Source of the DNA: Nymphaea colorata
Lineage: Eukaryota > Streptophyta > Magnoliopsida > Nymphaeales > Nymphaeaceae
Direction: 5' to 3'
Length of the DNA: 64,000 nt
Assembly (NCBI RefSeq): GCF_008831285.2
Contig: NC_045138.2
Location: 17,021,934-17,085,933, forward strand
The notes under the pieces are model-generated. The model worked only from the letters and a program-made list of their open reading frames with translations. It was not told the DNA's origin and searched no databases. Below are positions 48,114 through 59,200 of the stretch, in pieces. The first letter of the stretch is position 1, and every line of letters starts with the position of its first letter. The position numbers were made by a program, and so were the translations under genes.

Positions 48114-51100
48114 ATGGATCTCTTTGACGTGCTTCTAGCTGTCTATCCTGAGTTTGGATCTCCCGACGTCCCTCAAGCCTCGGAGAGCGCGTTCGTTCCC
48201 TACTTGAGGCCTGAAACTAGGCATCTGAATTTGAATCTAAATCGGAATCTGAACCCAAAAGGTAAGAATATGAACAAGCGAGTCATAGAATTGCTTCGTA
48301 GGATCCAAGCTGCTGGGGTCATGGGTCAAGAGCTCGAGCACGATTTTGGGTACCGGCACATGATCAATGAGCGGCAAAGGAGGGGGAAGCTCCGGCGAAA
48401 CTTCGAGATCCTTCAGTCTTTGCTGCCACCCAAAACCAAGGTATTCCTTTGTTTATCTCAACTGCCTCTATGTTCCGTTCATAGTTTGTCAGTAGTAATA
48501 ACATATATGTTACTATGTCATGTATCTGTCCCAAACATTAGGACACATTGTGTTTCATAAATTTTTTATAATATTTAGATATGTTATTATTTCCATTGCC
48601 GAACGATCCTATTGTAATCAAACTAGAACTGCCACACTTGGACCAGTCCTTAGTCCAACCAACTAAGCTAAACTTCTTTAGGGGTCTGCACCATTTATAG
48701 TTGTAGTTGCAAAAATCTCATTCTATATGAGTAAATCTTATATCTCATCTTATATAGGTAAAATTGGTCATAAATGGCTCCTTGAACCTTGCCTATAAAG
48801 TGGAGAAGTTGATGTTGGATGGTGCACGTCTTTGTGTTGTTTTTGTAGAATGACAAGATGTCTGTAGTTCAAATGGCAGCCCAAGAACTTGTGGGGTTGA
48901 AGAGGAGGAAGGAAGAGTTGCAGGGACAGAATGAAGAGCTAACTAGGCTGATGGTTGGGGGAAATGGAGGAGGAGATCAGAAGCGATCAGACACGGCAAC
49001 GATAAGGGTGAAGGTGGGGAATGCTGGTAACCGATCACCCATTGATTCTGCGGTTGGGGTTGCTGCTTGCCTGAAGAGCCGAGGCCTTAGGGTCGTGAGG
49101 TTGAAGATGGAGTTCTCGCCGCCGGAGCTGTCAGCCGTCGTGGACGTCGAAGCTCAGGTGAGAGAGAGAGAGAGATTCCATGTGCTGCATACGTATCCTT
49201 TTGGTTGTTCATCAGCCTTTAGTTGTCTTATTTGAAAGCATTTTTCACAAAACATACCTGTCACTGTATATACACACAAACTGCACCTGTCACATTCAAG
49301 AAATATTAAAGAGCAAATATATATATAAGGAAATGGTTCAATGGAGTTGAAATTAAGCACGGACTTTTTCTTTCAAAATATCTCATTCATCCAGATATGT
49401 CAATAAATCCGCTTTAGATTCAATGTTTGACCGAAATGTATAATAAAAAAGATTGCATATGAAAAAAAAATTAACATCCAATAAACAAAATTCAAACTGG
49501 ATTCAGATGTTAAACCGCATCTAGAAAGCCAGGTGATATAAGTCGTGAATCCTTTTTTAAAAGAAAGAAAAAAGAGAGAAGATCGATCTCACCTAACTTT
49601 GTTTGCCATTTGCATATAATCTATTGATGAGATCTTCCCGTCGTTTTCTGTATGGCGAAGGATGGAAGAGAAGCGGAGGAGGCGATAAGCGAGAGTCTTG
49701 CAATTGGTGGCCGGTGACGGAAGAGCGCGTGATCGGTAGTGCAGTTTCCCAGGAAACTGCCGGTAAGTTGGCCGAAATTTCTAAAAGTTGAGCGGAGGAC
49801 GCGTTTCAAGTTTCCCCTTGGCGCCGACATTGACGGTTGGCTTTGCTTTCGACGGCTACTTCCACTTTGGCTCCTCTTCTTTCCTTTTTCCCTGCTTGAT
49901 TTGGCTCCGTAGGTGACGAACGTTCTTCCTGGAGCCTTCTTCCATGGCTGCTGCTTCTAATGTTTGTTGGGTTGGTGAGAAGAATTTGGCAGGAAGGTGC
50001 GTAGGGTTTACGGGCTGTGAGGGTTAAGGCCTTGTTTAATCATATGAATGTGTTTGGTCTGAATTTTGTAGCAAGACATGCATGACCTCAGTGGTAAGGG
50101 CGCTGGGACATGTTGATTTACTTGTATTTTTCTACTTATTGATCATTTTTTTGTCATTTCTTGTTCGATGAAAAATAATTCAATGTTTATATGAAGTTAA
50201 TTGTTCTGACGACATCAAATTCCAAATTTGGAATGAATGAGAAAGAAACTTCATCATGGCCTAGTGGGTGGTATAAGACCAGTCATTGGCTCAATTCATG
50301 TGGGTATGAACTCCTTGCATTAGCTTAGGCAGGCATATGCCTTAAATATACTAAACTTGAAAAGGAGTTTGATGGTTTGAAATTTTGATTTAAGAATGAA
50401 AATTCTAGAATCATAGTTCCTCTTCAATTTTCTAACTCCTAAAACAAAATACACTCTTTGCTTAATAGTTCTAATTTCTTAAAAAAATAACAATTTGATT
50501 CTAAAATTATCCGATTCTAGATATATCAAACGCCTCCTAAGGTTTAAGCACCAGATGAGGGACAAAGTTTCCTTAGACCCAAACCCAAATCAATACTAAA
50601 TTCGAAAAACCCTCAAATGGATTGGAACCTTCTTAACCCCCTGTTTGGATGGAGGGAAATGGAAGAAAATAACAATCAATCCTTTGTTTGATTGATTAAC
50701 TAAGAAGAAGAAGGGAAATGAAAGGAGAGTACAAAACTTGTTCGGTTGCAAATGGAAGGAAAGAAAAAAGAAGGAATGGAAATGATATTCTAATGTAAAT
50801 CAAATTCCTTCAAAATTCGAGGGATTGGGACGGAAAAGAAAGACTTATTGTTTTCTACTGTATATGCCTTTTTTTTTGTGCATGAATGAACAATGTTTTA
50901 CATGATAGCAACATAGTTTTTGATCAAAAGTGTCTTTTTACCACCATTCATGTAAACCATCACAAGAAAAAAGCTTCTTCATCTTCTGGTTTGTTGCTCT
51001 TCTTTTTTTTATCTATCTTTTTATCACTATTCACGATGCCCCTTTCCTCATCTTTATCGTCTAGTGCATGGGTATTATTATAAAGTAATATAAATTCTAT

Positions 51101-52042
51101 CATTTCCTTTCCTTTATGTAGTCTAAACAAACATGAGTTTTGCAATTCTTTTATTTCTAAACAAACAAACTTTATAATCACATCTTTCCTTTCCTTTACT
51201 TTCATTTCCTTTCTCATTCTTATTCTCTCCCTTTTTTTTCTTTTCCTTTTCACCGCTCCATTTCCTTCCCTTTCCCTCCATCCAAACAAAGCGTAAGGAA
51301 CCTCAAGTGCACCTCGACACTATTTTTGTTTGGGGAATATCACAAGTGTTTGAGACAATTCGGGGAGAACGATCTCCCTTTTAATGCAGTGTAAGGTGCT
51401 AGGGACACCCTCTGCTTACTTAGTAATGAAATGATAGATCTAAAATTTATTTCTCCTTGCCTCTTTTCACTTGATCTCATGCACAAATCTCTTAAATTAT
51501 TTTTTTCCCTTTTTTTTCTGGAGCTAGGTTTCATTTGGTTGCTGGTTTAACTCTACATGATTATATTCATTAATTTGAAAATTAGTAATGTAATTTGATT
51601 ACTAAGTAAGCATTAATTCTATCATTTTGTTTTGGTCGGCCTATTCCAAAGGGCCCATGGTGTTGCTCAAAGTGTTTGTCTAGTAAACGCACCAAAAAAC
51701 AAAAATCAACTGGTCAGTTACTAAAAGTTGATCATGAACACCCCAAAGGTGCACGCTTTTCCAAGAAACGCAAGCATCACACAAAAGTCATAAAGTCTTT
51801 ATGAAAGTCTATAAGCTTCAAATGAAGAAAACAAGAATACTAATATGATGTGAAGATGAATTTGACTATACAAGAGAGACATGTTATTGTGTGAAATATT
51901 TATCTATTGCTGTCTGATTCTTGTGTTTCAGTTGTTCCACGCTTTGATGAACTCTATAGACTTTGAAGGAGAAGATCAGGAAGAAGGAAAAATGCAGGTT
52001 GTGTTTATAGAAAACTGGACATTAGAGAGCTTGTTGGACTGA
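48114..52042 (+). CDS. bHLH92: bHLH transcription factor, bHLH92-like
   Basis: Predicted nuclear factor of 248 residues, the same length class as Arabidopsis bHLH92 (At5g43650). Exons: 48114-48440, 48849-49157, 51932-52042, with GT-AG borders and phase 0 joins. The N-terminus MDLFDVLLAVYPEF, the SAFVPYLR motif and KRVIELLRRI parallel the bHLH92 N-terminal layout. The basic region and helix 1 (RHMINERQRRGKLRRNFEIL, from about residue 82) end with SLLPPKTK at the exon 1-2 border, and helix 2 is NDKMSVVQMAAQELVGLKRR. The basic region has H, E and R at the E-box-contacting places. An ACT-like C-terminal domain (TIRVKV...LRVVRLKMEFSPPELSAVVDV) extends into exon 3, ending LESLLD. The 2.8-kb second intron contains a Tourist-like MITE and ends in a dispersed repeat. 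Exon 3 is the least certain part. Confidence 0.85.
50637..51293. mobile_element. Tourist/PIF-Harbinger-like MITE in bHLH92 intron 2
   Basis: The left end, CCCCTGTTTGGATGGAGGGA, and the complement of the right end, CGCTTTGTTTGGATGGAGGG, form imperfect terminal inverted repeats that extend into GGAAATGG-rich subterminal DNA. The 657-bp element is flanked by TAA on both sides (50634-50636 and 51294-51296), the 3-bp TWA target duplication of PIF/Harbinger elements. It has no coding capacity. Confidence 0.78.
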
Positions 52043-53344
52043 AGACAATATGTAGATAGAAATAGCATTGCTGTATTTACCTTCCTAGTTGTTTGGGTTT
52101 AGTTTGTAATTCGAAATCTTGAACTAGGAGATACTCTGTCCAATGAACCCTCGAGTGTTTATTTTTCTATGAACACATCCTGCCTTTTTCCTTCCTTCTG
52201 ATCTTCTCTTTCAAAGTTTTTGGAGTTCATCAAAGGGTGGAACACCGTAAGGTTTGATCCTTGGACCGACCAACATGCTAGCAATGTTAATGATCATTAC
52301 ATCAACTACCAAACGCCATAGTACAAAAAAATGGTGTCAATCTTTTGATCATGGTGGCTCACCAATCTCACAAAGTTTATTTATTTTTACATTAATAATT
52401 CAATATATTAGATTGTTTATATATATATATAATCGCTCCTAAAAACATTATAGTTATTAAATTAATGCATTTGGTCGAAACAAATCAGTCACACACTTTA
52501 TCTCCCACCACTAAAAACATTCAATTCTGCAACCAAATGGAAAACAAAAGAAACTTGCAAGACAAAATTCTGAAAGAGAAATTTTTGTCATTGACGCCGA
52601 TGCAATTGAAGACCTTGGAGGCATGGAGAATTTGAAGATCTTGAGGCCTTTTTAAGGACGGTGGATTGTTAACCTCTTACTCAATTGTTTGTAAGGAGAA
52701 CTTTTCCCTCAATGGCCAATCCAAAAGTGACACAGATCGGATTTTTAAAATATTTTTGTTAAATATTTTCTTATTTTAAATAATTTTCGTTTATTTTTCG
52801 TCAAACGACCTTTTCATTGTGTTTTAGGAATCACCAAATTGCAGTCTCAGCGAGTCAGCCCAAACGACAATGTGCTATGTTCGAATGTGTTCCATTGCCA
52901 TCAAAGGACATGCAGGTACCATGGCATTTGTTTCCTAATTTATATTACCACTTTTAAGTTATATATGAATTTTATTCTCTCTTCCACCATTTCCATGTTG
53001 TCATATCTAGTGCAGTATTAATAATAATATGTCAAGAATACGCCTCAACTGTAAATTAGTGTATATTATGCTAAGTTCGTATCCTATTTTAAATCTGGCA
53101 TATACATAATTATTTCAATTCAGTCTCTCGCTCTCTCTTTCCTGTTCAAAGGTTTCTTGGCTGGGTATTGGCTAGTCGACTTCCATGGTTTTAGTAAGGG
53201 TTAGACCATTTAGTTCAATCTATAATAATCCCAGGTGACCAGAAGAATCATCTTACTAACTACTCAGCCAAAAGCCGAAGCCTCCACTCTCATGTCATCA
53301 TGGTATTAGACCTGCTTTAGAGGTCTTGGGGTGACGCTAAGCTT
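52043..53344. other. spacer downstream of bHLH92
   Basis: 3' flank of the bHLH92-like gene followed by AT-rich DNA. No gene or clear element is recognised. Confidence 0.45.
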
Positions 53345-53866
53345 CATCCCTTCAACAAAGTTCAGTTCCCTTCAATGTCAACTCCACTTCTTGCCCACCA
53401 CCTCCTTTTAAGTAGAACTCTCCCACGTCAACTGCCTTCCATCCATCTTCACTGCCTCCGCTCGGGCTTGGCCGCCAGCGCGTCTCCGCATGGAGGAAGT
53501 CCTCACGCTTGGAGAGGCCATTCCCTGTAGCAACAGCAAGCTCCATGTACGTTTAAAGATATCGGCGACAGAACTCTTAATCCTCGTGAGCGAGAACACT
53601 TATTGGAGGTCTGTGCTGAATTCAAGGTAATGAAGGCTCCTTTTGATGATCAAAAGATTTCCAGTGGAGCTTGCTGTAACTATGGAGAATGGCTTCTCCA
53701 AGTGTGATTCCTTCCTTCATATGGAGAAGCGCAAGTAGCACGCTTAAGTGGAGGAAGTGAATATGGATTGGACGGCAGTTGAGATGAGAGAGTTCTAACT
53801 AAAAGGAGGTGATGATGGACAGGAATTGGAGTTAAAAATTAAACTAGAGACTGAACTCTATTTTTA
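53345..53866. repeat. inverted duplication of a gene fragment, hairpin-forming
   Basis: Arm 1 (53345-53546, read on the minus strand) and arm 2 (about 53664-53866, plus strand) are homologous over about 200 bp. Shared blocks are GGAGCTTGCTGT, GAATGGC(C/T)TCTCCAAG, CAGTTGA, GAGAGTTCTA and TAAAAGGAGGTG. By eye identity is roughly 70-75%. The spacer is about 117 bp. Arm 1 is open for 64 codons (begins MELAVATGNGLSKREDFLHA); arm 2 encodes the same order of residues but is interrupted. So both arms derive from one protein-coding fragment of unknown family. A transcript across the locus could fold into a long imperfect hairpin. Confidence 0.8.
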
Positions 53867-54662
53867 GGTGAGGAGGCTGAGTCTTTTGCCATACTAGAGA
53901 ACCCAAACTCCCTTCTAACCCTTCATTCCTATAGGGTACAAGGCTTACTTTTTAGTACCGCCTATGCCACACTTCAACTTGCATGTCAGTGATCCTGTTT
54001 TTGGGACACAAAATTTGCTGCAAAGAAAATGGTTGCAGTATCCAATTTATAGGGTAGAAAATTTCTCAACCTAGAAAGTAGAGATACCATAAGATAATAA
54101 GGAAATGACACCAAATCAAGCTAGCAATTGTAGATATGAAACAATCAATCCCATTTTTATGCAGGTTGATTGCCTTACATACATGAATTTGGTTCATTCA
54201 CCATATATTGGATAAGGACTGGTAGGTAGGATGAAAGATATCATTCTATGTTTGTTCTTCTTTAGCATCCATAGTGGAAGCAAATGAGATACTAGCAATA
54301 TTTTGATTCCATTTAAATACTGATTTCTCATGGCATTTTCCTTTTAGGAAGATTTGATAGCACAGCCAAAGATTGGTCAAACTTAATGAATGCCATGACT
54401 AGCAGGCAGCTGGTCAGCCGCGTTTAGAATAGTGCCTTACCATGCTTCCCTAGGTGAGGATTCATAGTTTAAAAGACCTTCCTTTAGCACTTGTACATTG
54501 TGAGAGGCAGAGTAACCATATGTAGGACAGGCTAGACTCGGATAACAAGAGAGTTGAATCTCTTGCTTTTGGAAAAAAAACAAGAAGCAAATTCCAAGGT
54601 TTTAGCCAATTATTTGACAGTAATGAAAAACAGACTCGAAGGAGGGCATATCTAAGCAAAGC
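53867..54662. other. spacer, nothing recognised
   Basis: No gene or element is recognised. This is where the missing N-terminal part of the bHLH93-like gene would be expected, but the frames upstream of 54663 contain stops. Confidence 0.45.
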
Positions 54663-55498
54663 ATGGCCCAAGCAGTCGGGATACCAGAGTTGAAAGCAAG
54701 CGGTGCAGAGACAGGGATGAGAAGTAGGCAATTGAAGAGGAGACTGGACGGGCAACCTTCCAAGAATCTCATGGCTGACAGGAGAAGAAGTCGGTTGAAT
54801 GACAGGCTCTCCATGCTTAGATCTGTTGTTCCAAGAATGAGCGAGGTTGAGAAAAGATCATTAAGCTTCATCTGTTTGGCTTTCCTTCTTTTCTCTAGAT
54901 TTTATGAAACTTTATTTGGGATTCCGTTAGATGGACGGGACTTATATCCTTGGAGGCACTACTAATTATACCAAGGAACTCCTCGCCAGATTCAAATCCC
55001 TCCAAGAAGAAGTACATCTATCTGAGGAAAGCAGCGATCATCTAAATCTTCAGAACTTTCTCAAGCAGCTAGAACGGGATCAGGCTCTGGTGAGGAACAC
55101 GCCCAGGGTGTGGTTTTATGAAAATGCAGTTTGACATAGAAAAACAAGGTACAGATACAAGGATAGATGTCTGCTGTGCAGAAAAGCCAGGATTATTGCT
55201 GTCAACGATCAGCACCATAGACGCGGTTGGGTCAGCGGCGTGTGATAAGCTGCTTCAATGATTTTGGAATGCAAGCTTCTTGCAGAGAGGTTAGTTCTTT
55301 TGACCATCGTAGGTATGTCTCTTATTTATTTTTAACTCCGTGTTGGTCAGGGAGATTATATGAGTGGATTTGGATGATCAAAATTTTCCTTTCTTTCCTT
55401 TTCTCTACCTGTTGAATGAGCAGAGGACACGGTTAAGGTCTGAAGATATCAAGCAAGCACTATTGAGAAATGCAGGCTATGGAGGAAGGTGTAACTGA
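54663..55498 (+). pseudogene. decayed bHLH93/ICE-type bHLH gene
   Basis: Exon-like blocks are 54663-54845, 54931-55107, 55130-55289 and 55424-55498. They match the bHLH93/61 group (clade III, ICE-related) in order: KRRLDGQPSKNLMADRRRSR, LNDRLSMLRSVVPRMSE, then MDGTYILGGTTNYTKELLAR, a middle FDIEKQ...ICCAEKPGLLLSTI-like ACT-type domain, VISCFNDFGMQASC and the terminus RSEDIKQALLRNAGYGGRC. Signs of decay: the usual long N-terminal region is missing; the basic region lacks one residue and has D for the E-box-contacting E; the third intron-like gap is only 22 nt (55108-55129), too short to splice in plants; and a one-base insertion near 55225 shifts frame between STIDA and VISCF. It could still be transcribed. 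Confidence 0.82.
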
Positions 55499-56262
55499 AG
55501 AAGAACTGCAGAAAGCGCCTTTTGTTGCCCTCTTTTTCCCTCGATGTGATGACCATAATAAGCACTAATTGTGAAGTAAAAGCTCAAAATCCTATTTTTG
55601 ATGACTGAGGAGACTGATTATCTTTGAACTAGCAAGCGTTTATAATATAATGCATTGTAACTTTCTGTGTATAAAGTACAAACAACTTTTCAAGTAGGCT
55701 GCCATGGACTGCGTACATACTACATGCCTTCACAAGGCAAATAAAATGTGGGTACCTCTTCCTCCAGTTGAGGATTCTCCCTATTTGGTGGAGAGGTAAA
55801 CATCTATTAAACGAAAGGCCGATGTGCTTGCAGAATTTCTATCGATAATGCTTCTTTTTGGAACCATTGCACAAGTACATTCCGGTAACCTACCACGAAG
55901 ATGCAACTCGAACAAATGCAGATATATAAGAAAAGAAAATGCAAATTTTTAGGTGTCAATTCAACGAGAGAAGAACCCATTTGATTATTTAACAAGACAC
56001 GATGTCGTATAACATTTTTTTCCATCATGAACACAGGAGAGAGAGAAAGAGACTCGCTCTCAGCATCATATGAGGTCGCCAAGATCAGCTTCCGATATGG
56101 TGGGCCTTCTTGCGTTGAAACTGCAGAACATCCCTTTCATTAGAAACCAGGACCAGGCTGCTGTAGGTAACCATCTCAGATGCTGGTATAAAAGGAGTTG
56201 GCCATGGCCATAGTCTAATTGACACCGCTACCCAACAGGAAACCCGAGTGTGCTCCAGTAAT
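55499..56262. other. spacer between bHLH93-like pseudogene and SANT gene
   Basis: Convergent 3' flanks. No gene is recognised. Confidence 0.45.
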
Positions 56263-59200
56263 TTAACAAGTCCCAAGGTCACTCTCGCAGTCGTCATTAT
56301 CATTGTCATCATCATTAAAACCATCATATTCTGAAAATGTTTCTATTTCATGTGACTCCTGTTGGATTTGCTTAAGAGCATCTCTTGCATCGGAAACTAG
56401 AGCCAACCTTGCATACTTGAGAGTCTCTGTTTTATCCAGTGTTCGACCTTTCGTTTCAGCAGGTACTGAATCTGTTCTCTTCACTGCTGCCTTTCTGCTC
56501 CGTGTTTGCTCCCTGATATGAAGTCGGTCAATGTACTTCTCGTGTAAGTCCAAATTCTTAACTTTCTTCAAAATCTCTGGGCTTACAAGTGCTTGTTGAT
56601 GGAAAGGAGTAACAGTATTTGGCATTTTATTTCTACTCCCTGATGGCTCTGATTCGCCATTCATCTCAAGACAAGATTTCAACTTATTATTTTTTATAGT
56701 AAGTTTTCTCATCTGGGAGGGATCCTTATCTGTGGAGCAGGATCCTTCAAAGGCGGAAAAAAGACCAGCCGCACGTCCCTGATCAGCAAGAACTTGCTTT
56801 CTTAGTATATGCCTAACAGCCCTACGAGCAAGGAGGCTTTTCCTTTTGCCACTAATTCGCCCTCTAAGACTAAACTGTTCAAGGGGAACATTTCCTGCAA
56901 GACTGATCTGTCCCAAGGGAGAAACTTTTCTTTTTGTCCTAGAACGAGGTTGCTGCGTTGGTGGTGTTGGTATGATGGAATGGATACGATCAAAGCATTC
57001 TTTTGCTGATTTTCCGGGGACCTGCTTGAAATGTTTGCTGATTCATCAATCTTCGCGTTGAAAAATTAAGGAGAAATGTATATGATAAATGGAACCGTGA
57101 AGCCCCATCTGACAAACCAGTAGAACTTATATCATAACAATAACAATGTAGGAAAGGAATATTGAACTTATAAGAAAAGAAAGAAGCATTACTGAAATAG
57201 TTAAATAGGCATTACGAAAAATTTGTATGCCAAAGCACCGGACCTCAAGCTCCAATGTTCAAGAAACTGTTGATGCATAGGGTGAAGTTCAACAGGCCCA
57301 AATTAGGCATCAGCAGTTTCTTCAACATTGGACTTTGGCCTTAAGATGATACACGCATAAGAAGAACAAAGAAGGCATGGGCCAAAATCTGAACTCAATA
57401 GAATGTGTAAATCCTAGTGATGCTGACAGAGAGAACACTGGCATATTAAATAGAATGAGGTTGTTAATCTTTTCCAAGTTGCCTAAAATATGCGGGTTAA
57501 AAGCCTTCAACAGCTTGTCAGGAACATATCGCAAAGTGAACCTATTTGAATGCAGTGGGTCACCTTTGTCACAGAAAACACACTTGAGTGTGAAGCCTAT
57601 TTGGGATTCAGTCCCTCTGGAATCAGATTTTCTACAGCGAAATACTGGTCAACAAATAGAAATATGGGGGAAGACTTGACATGTGCAAATACCTGCTTCC
57701 TTAATGAACCAAATCTGTGAAGTAGGTGCAGTTTTCTGAAGGAGCTTTTCGCCATTCTTTAGAGCAACGATCCACAAGAATTTATGCTGGGTCATTTCTG
57801 ATGCAACTTTGTGTTGGTAAATTTCAATTGCCAACTTGTGTTAAGTGCATCAGATTATATTGCTTCAACAAATTACTACCGTCAAATTTCTGCGTCAAGA
57901 TTATTTAGATGAAGCTCTCCCTCGAATCGTTAAGCAATCATAACGATTAACGAGTGTTGAAAGGCCTGCTCTTATGTGAAGTTTTGAAATTTCATCTACT
58001 TCCTAGCCGAACATATTTAATTATTGGCATCAGAAGGCTTAAGGCATGCATCCATATGCCTTCGATGAATGCCATATCTGCTCTAAATATTCTCATTCTT
58101 CTAGGAGATTCAAAATTTCAAATACAATTTCTAATACTCAAGAATCACACACTCAATAAGGATACGCCACTAAGACCAACTATTTTGGGAGATTAAAATG
58201 GAAAGAACTGGATAGGTCATCAATTTCAAAAGGATTTTCTGGAAGAGCCGATACAAAGGGATGCACTTCGAGGAAACACCTAAGACATATCGAAGAAAGG
58301 AATACCACATTCTATTTGTGATAAGCTTAGGTTCCACAACCAAAGTAGGCCCCATTCAACACATAAAGAAGAGTGCATATAAGGCTCAAAACTGAAAAAA
58401 TGACCAGAACATCTTCTGAACAAGGACTTATGTCTAAATGAATCTCCTCAGCTAAGAACTTAAGAAGAAAACACACCACCAGTTTGAAGGAAGCTTTTCT
58501 GGTCTGCTTTTATTTCATCAGCTTTGTTTTCATAAGTTGTTTAATCTTACATATTTTAGTATAGAAAGGACATTTGATATTTTTGCCTTTATTTCACAAA
58601 TTTGAATCCAGCTTGAATCCAATTTAAATGAAAAACTCCATCAGGCACCACCTAGACTAGCAAGGCACAACCTTAACACCTAGAACTGCTTAGATGGCAA
58701 ATCGGCCACTTACAATGTTTGAGATTTCTACAATATTTCTGCACCTCATTTAGGTAGTTATAGATGAATTGCAAACACTGGTGCAGAGCATTCTCAAATA
58801 GCTTTTGCATGGGGTGTTCCGCTACATACACACATGTGCATGCGTGTGAATCCTATTATCTACAAATATGCAATATGCACTCTATGACATTTGGATGCAG
58901 TATTCACAATTTAAGCCATTTAGACGGATCTTGCAATTCCAAAATCCTAGGAGTCAAAATATCAAATACAATTTTCTGATGTATAGGAGAGATTTTTATG
59001 CCAACAAAGTCCTGCATATCAATTTTTAAATGCCTATATAAAAAGGTCTAGTACAATATATATATTAGTGAAAACTAGAATGGAATGATAATCAACAAAG
59101 GTAAAATGAAAAAGCAGGTAAACGAAGTCACACAGTCAGAAAGCATCTGCTCTCCTTCAAGGCCTCTTTTCTATGCCAAGTGAAACCTAATTGTCAGTCA

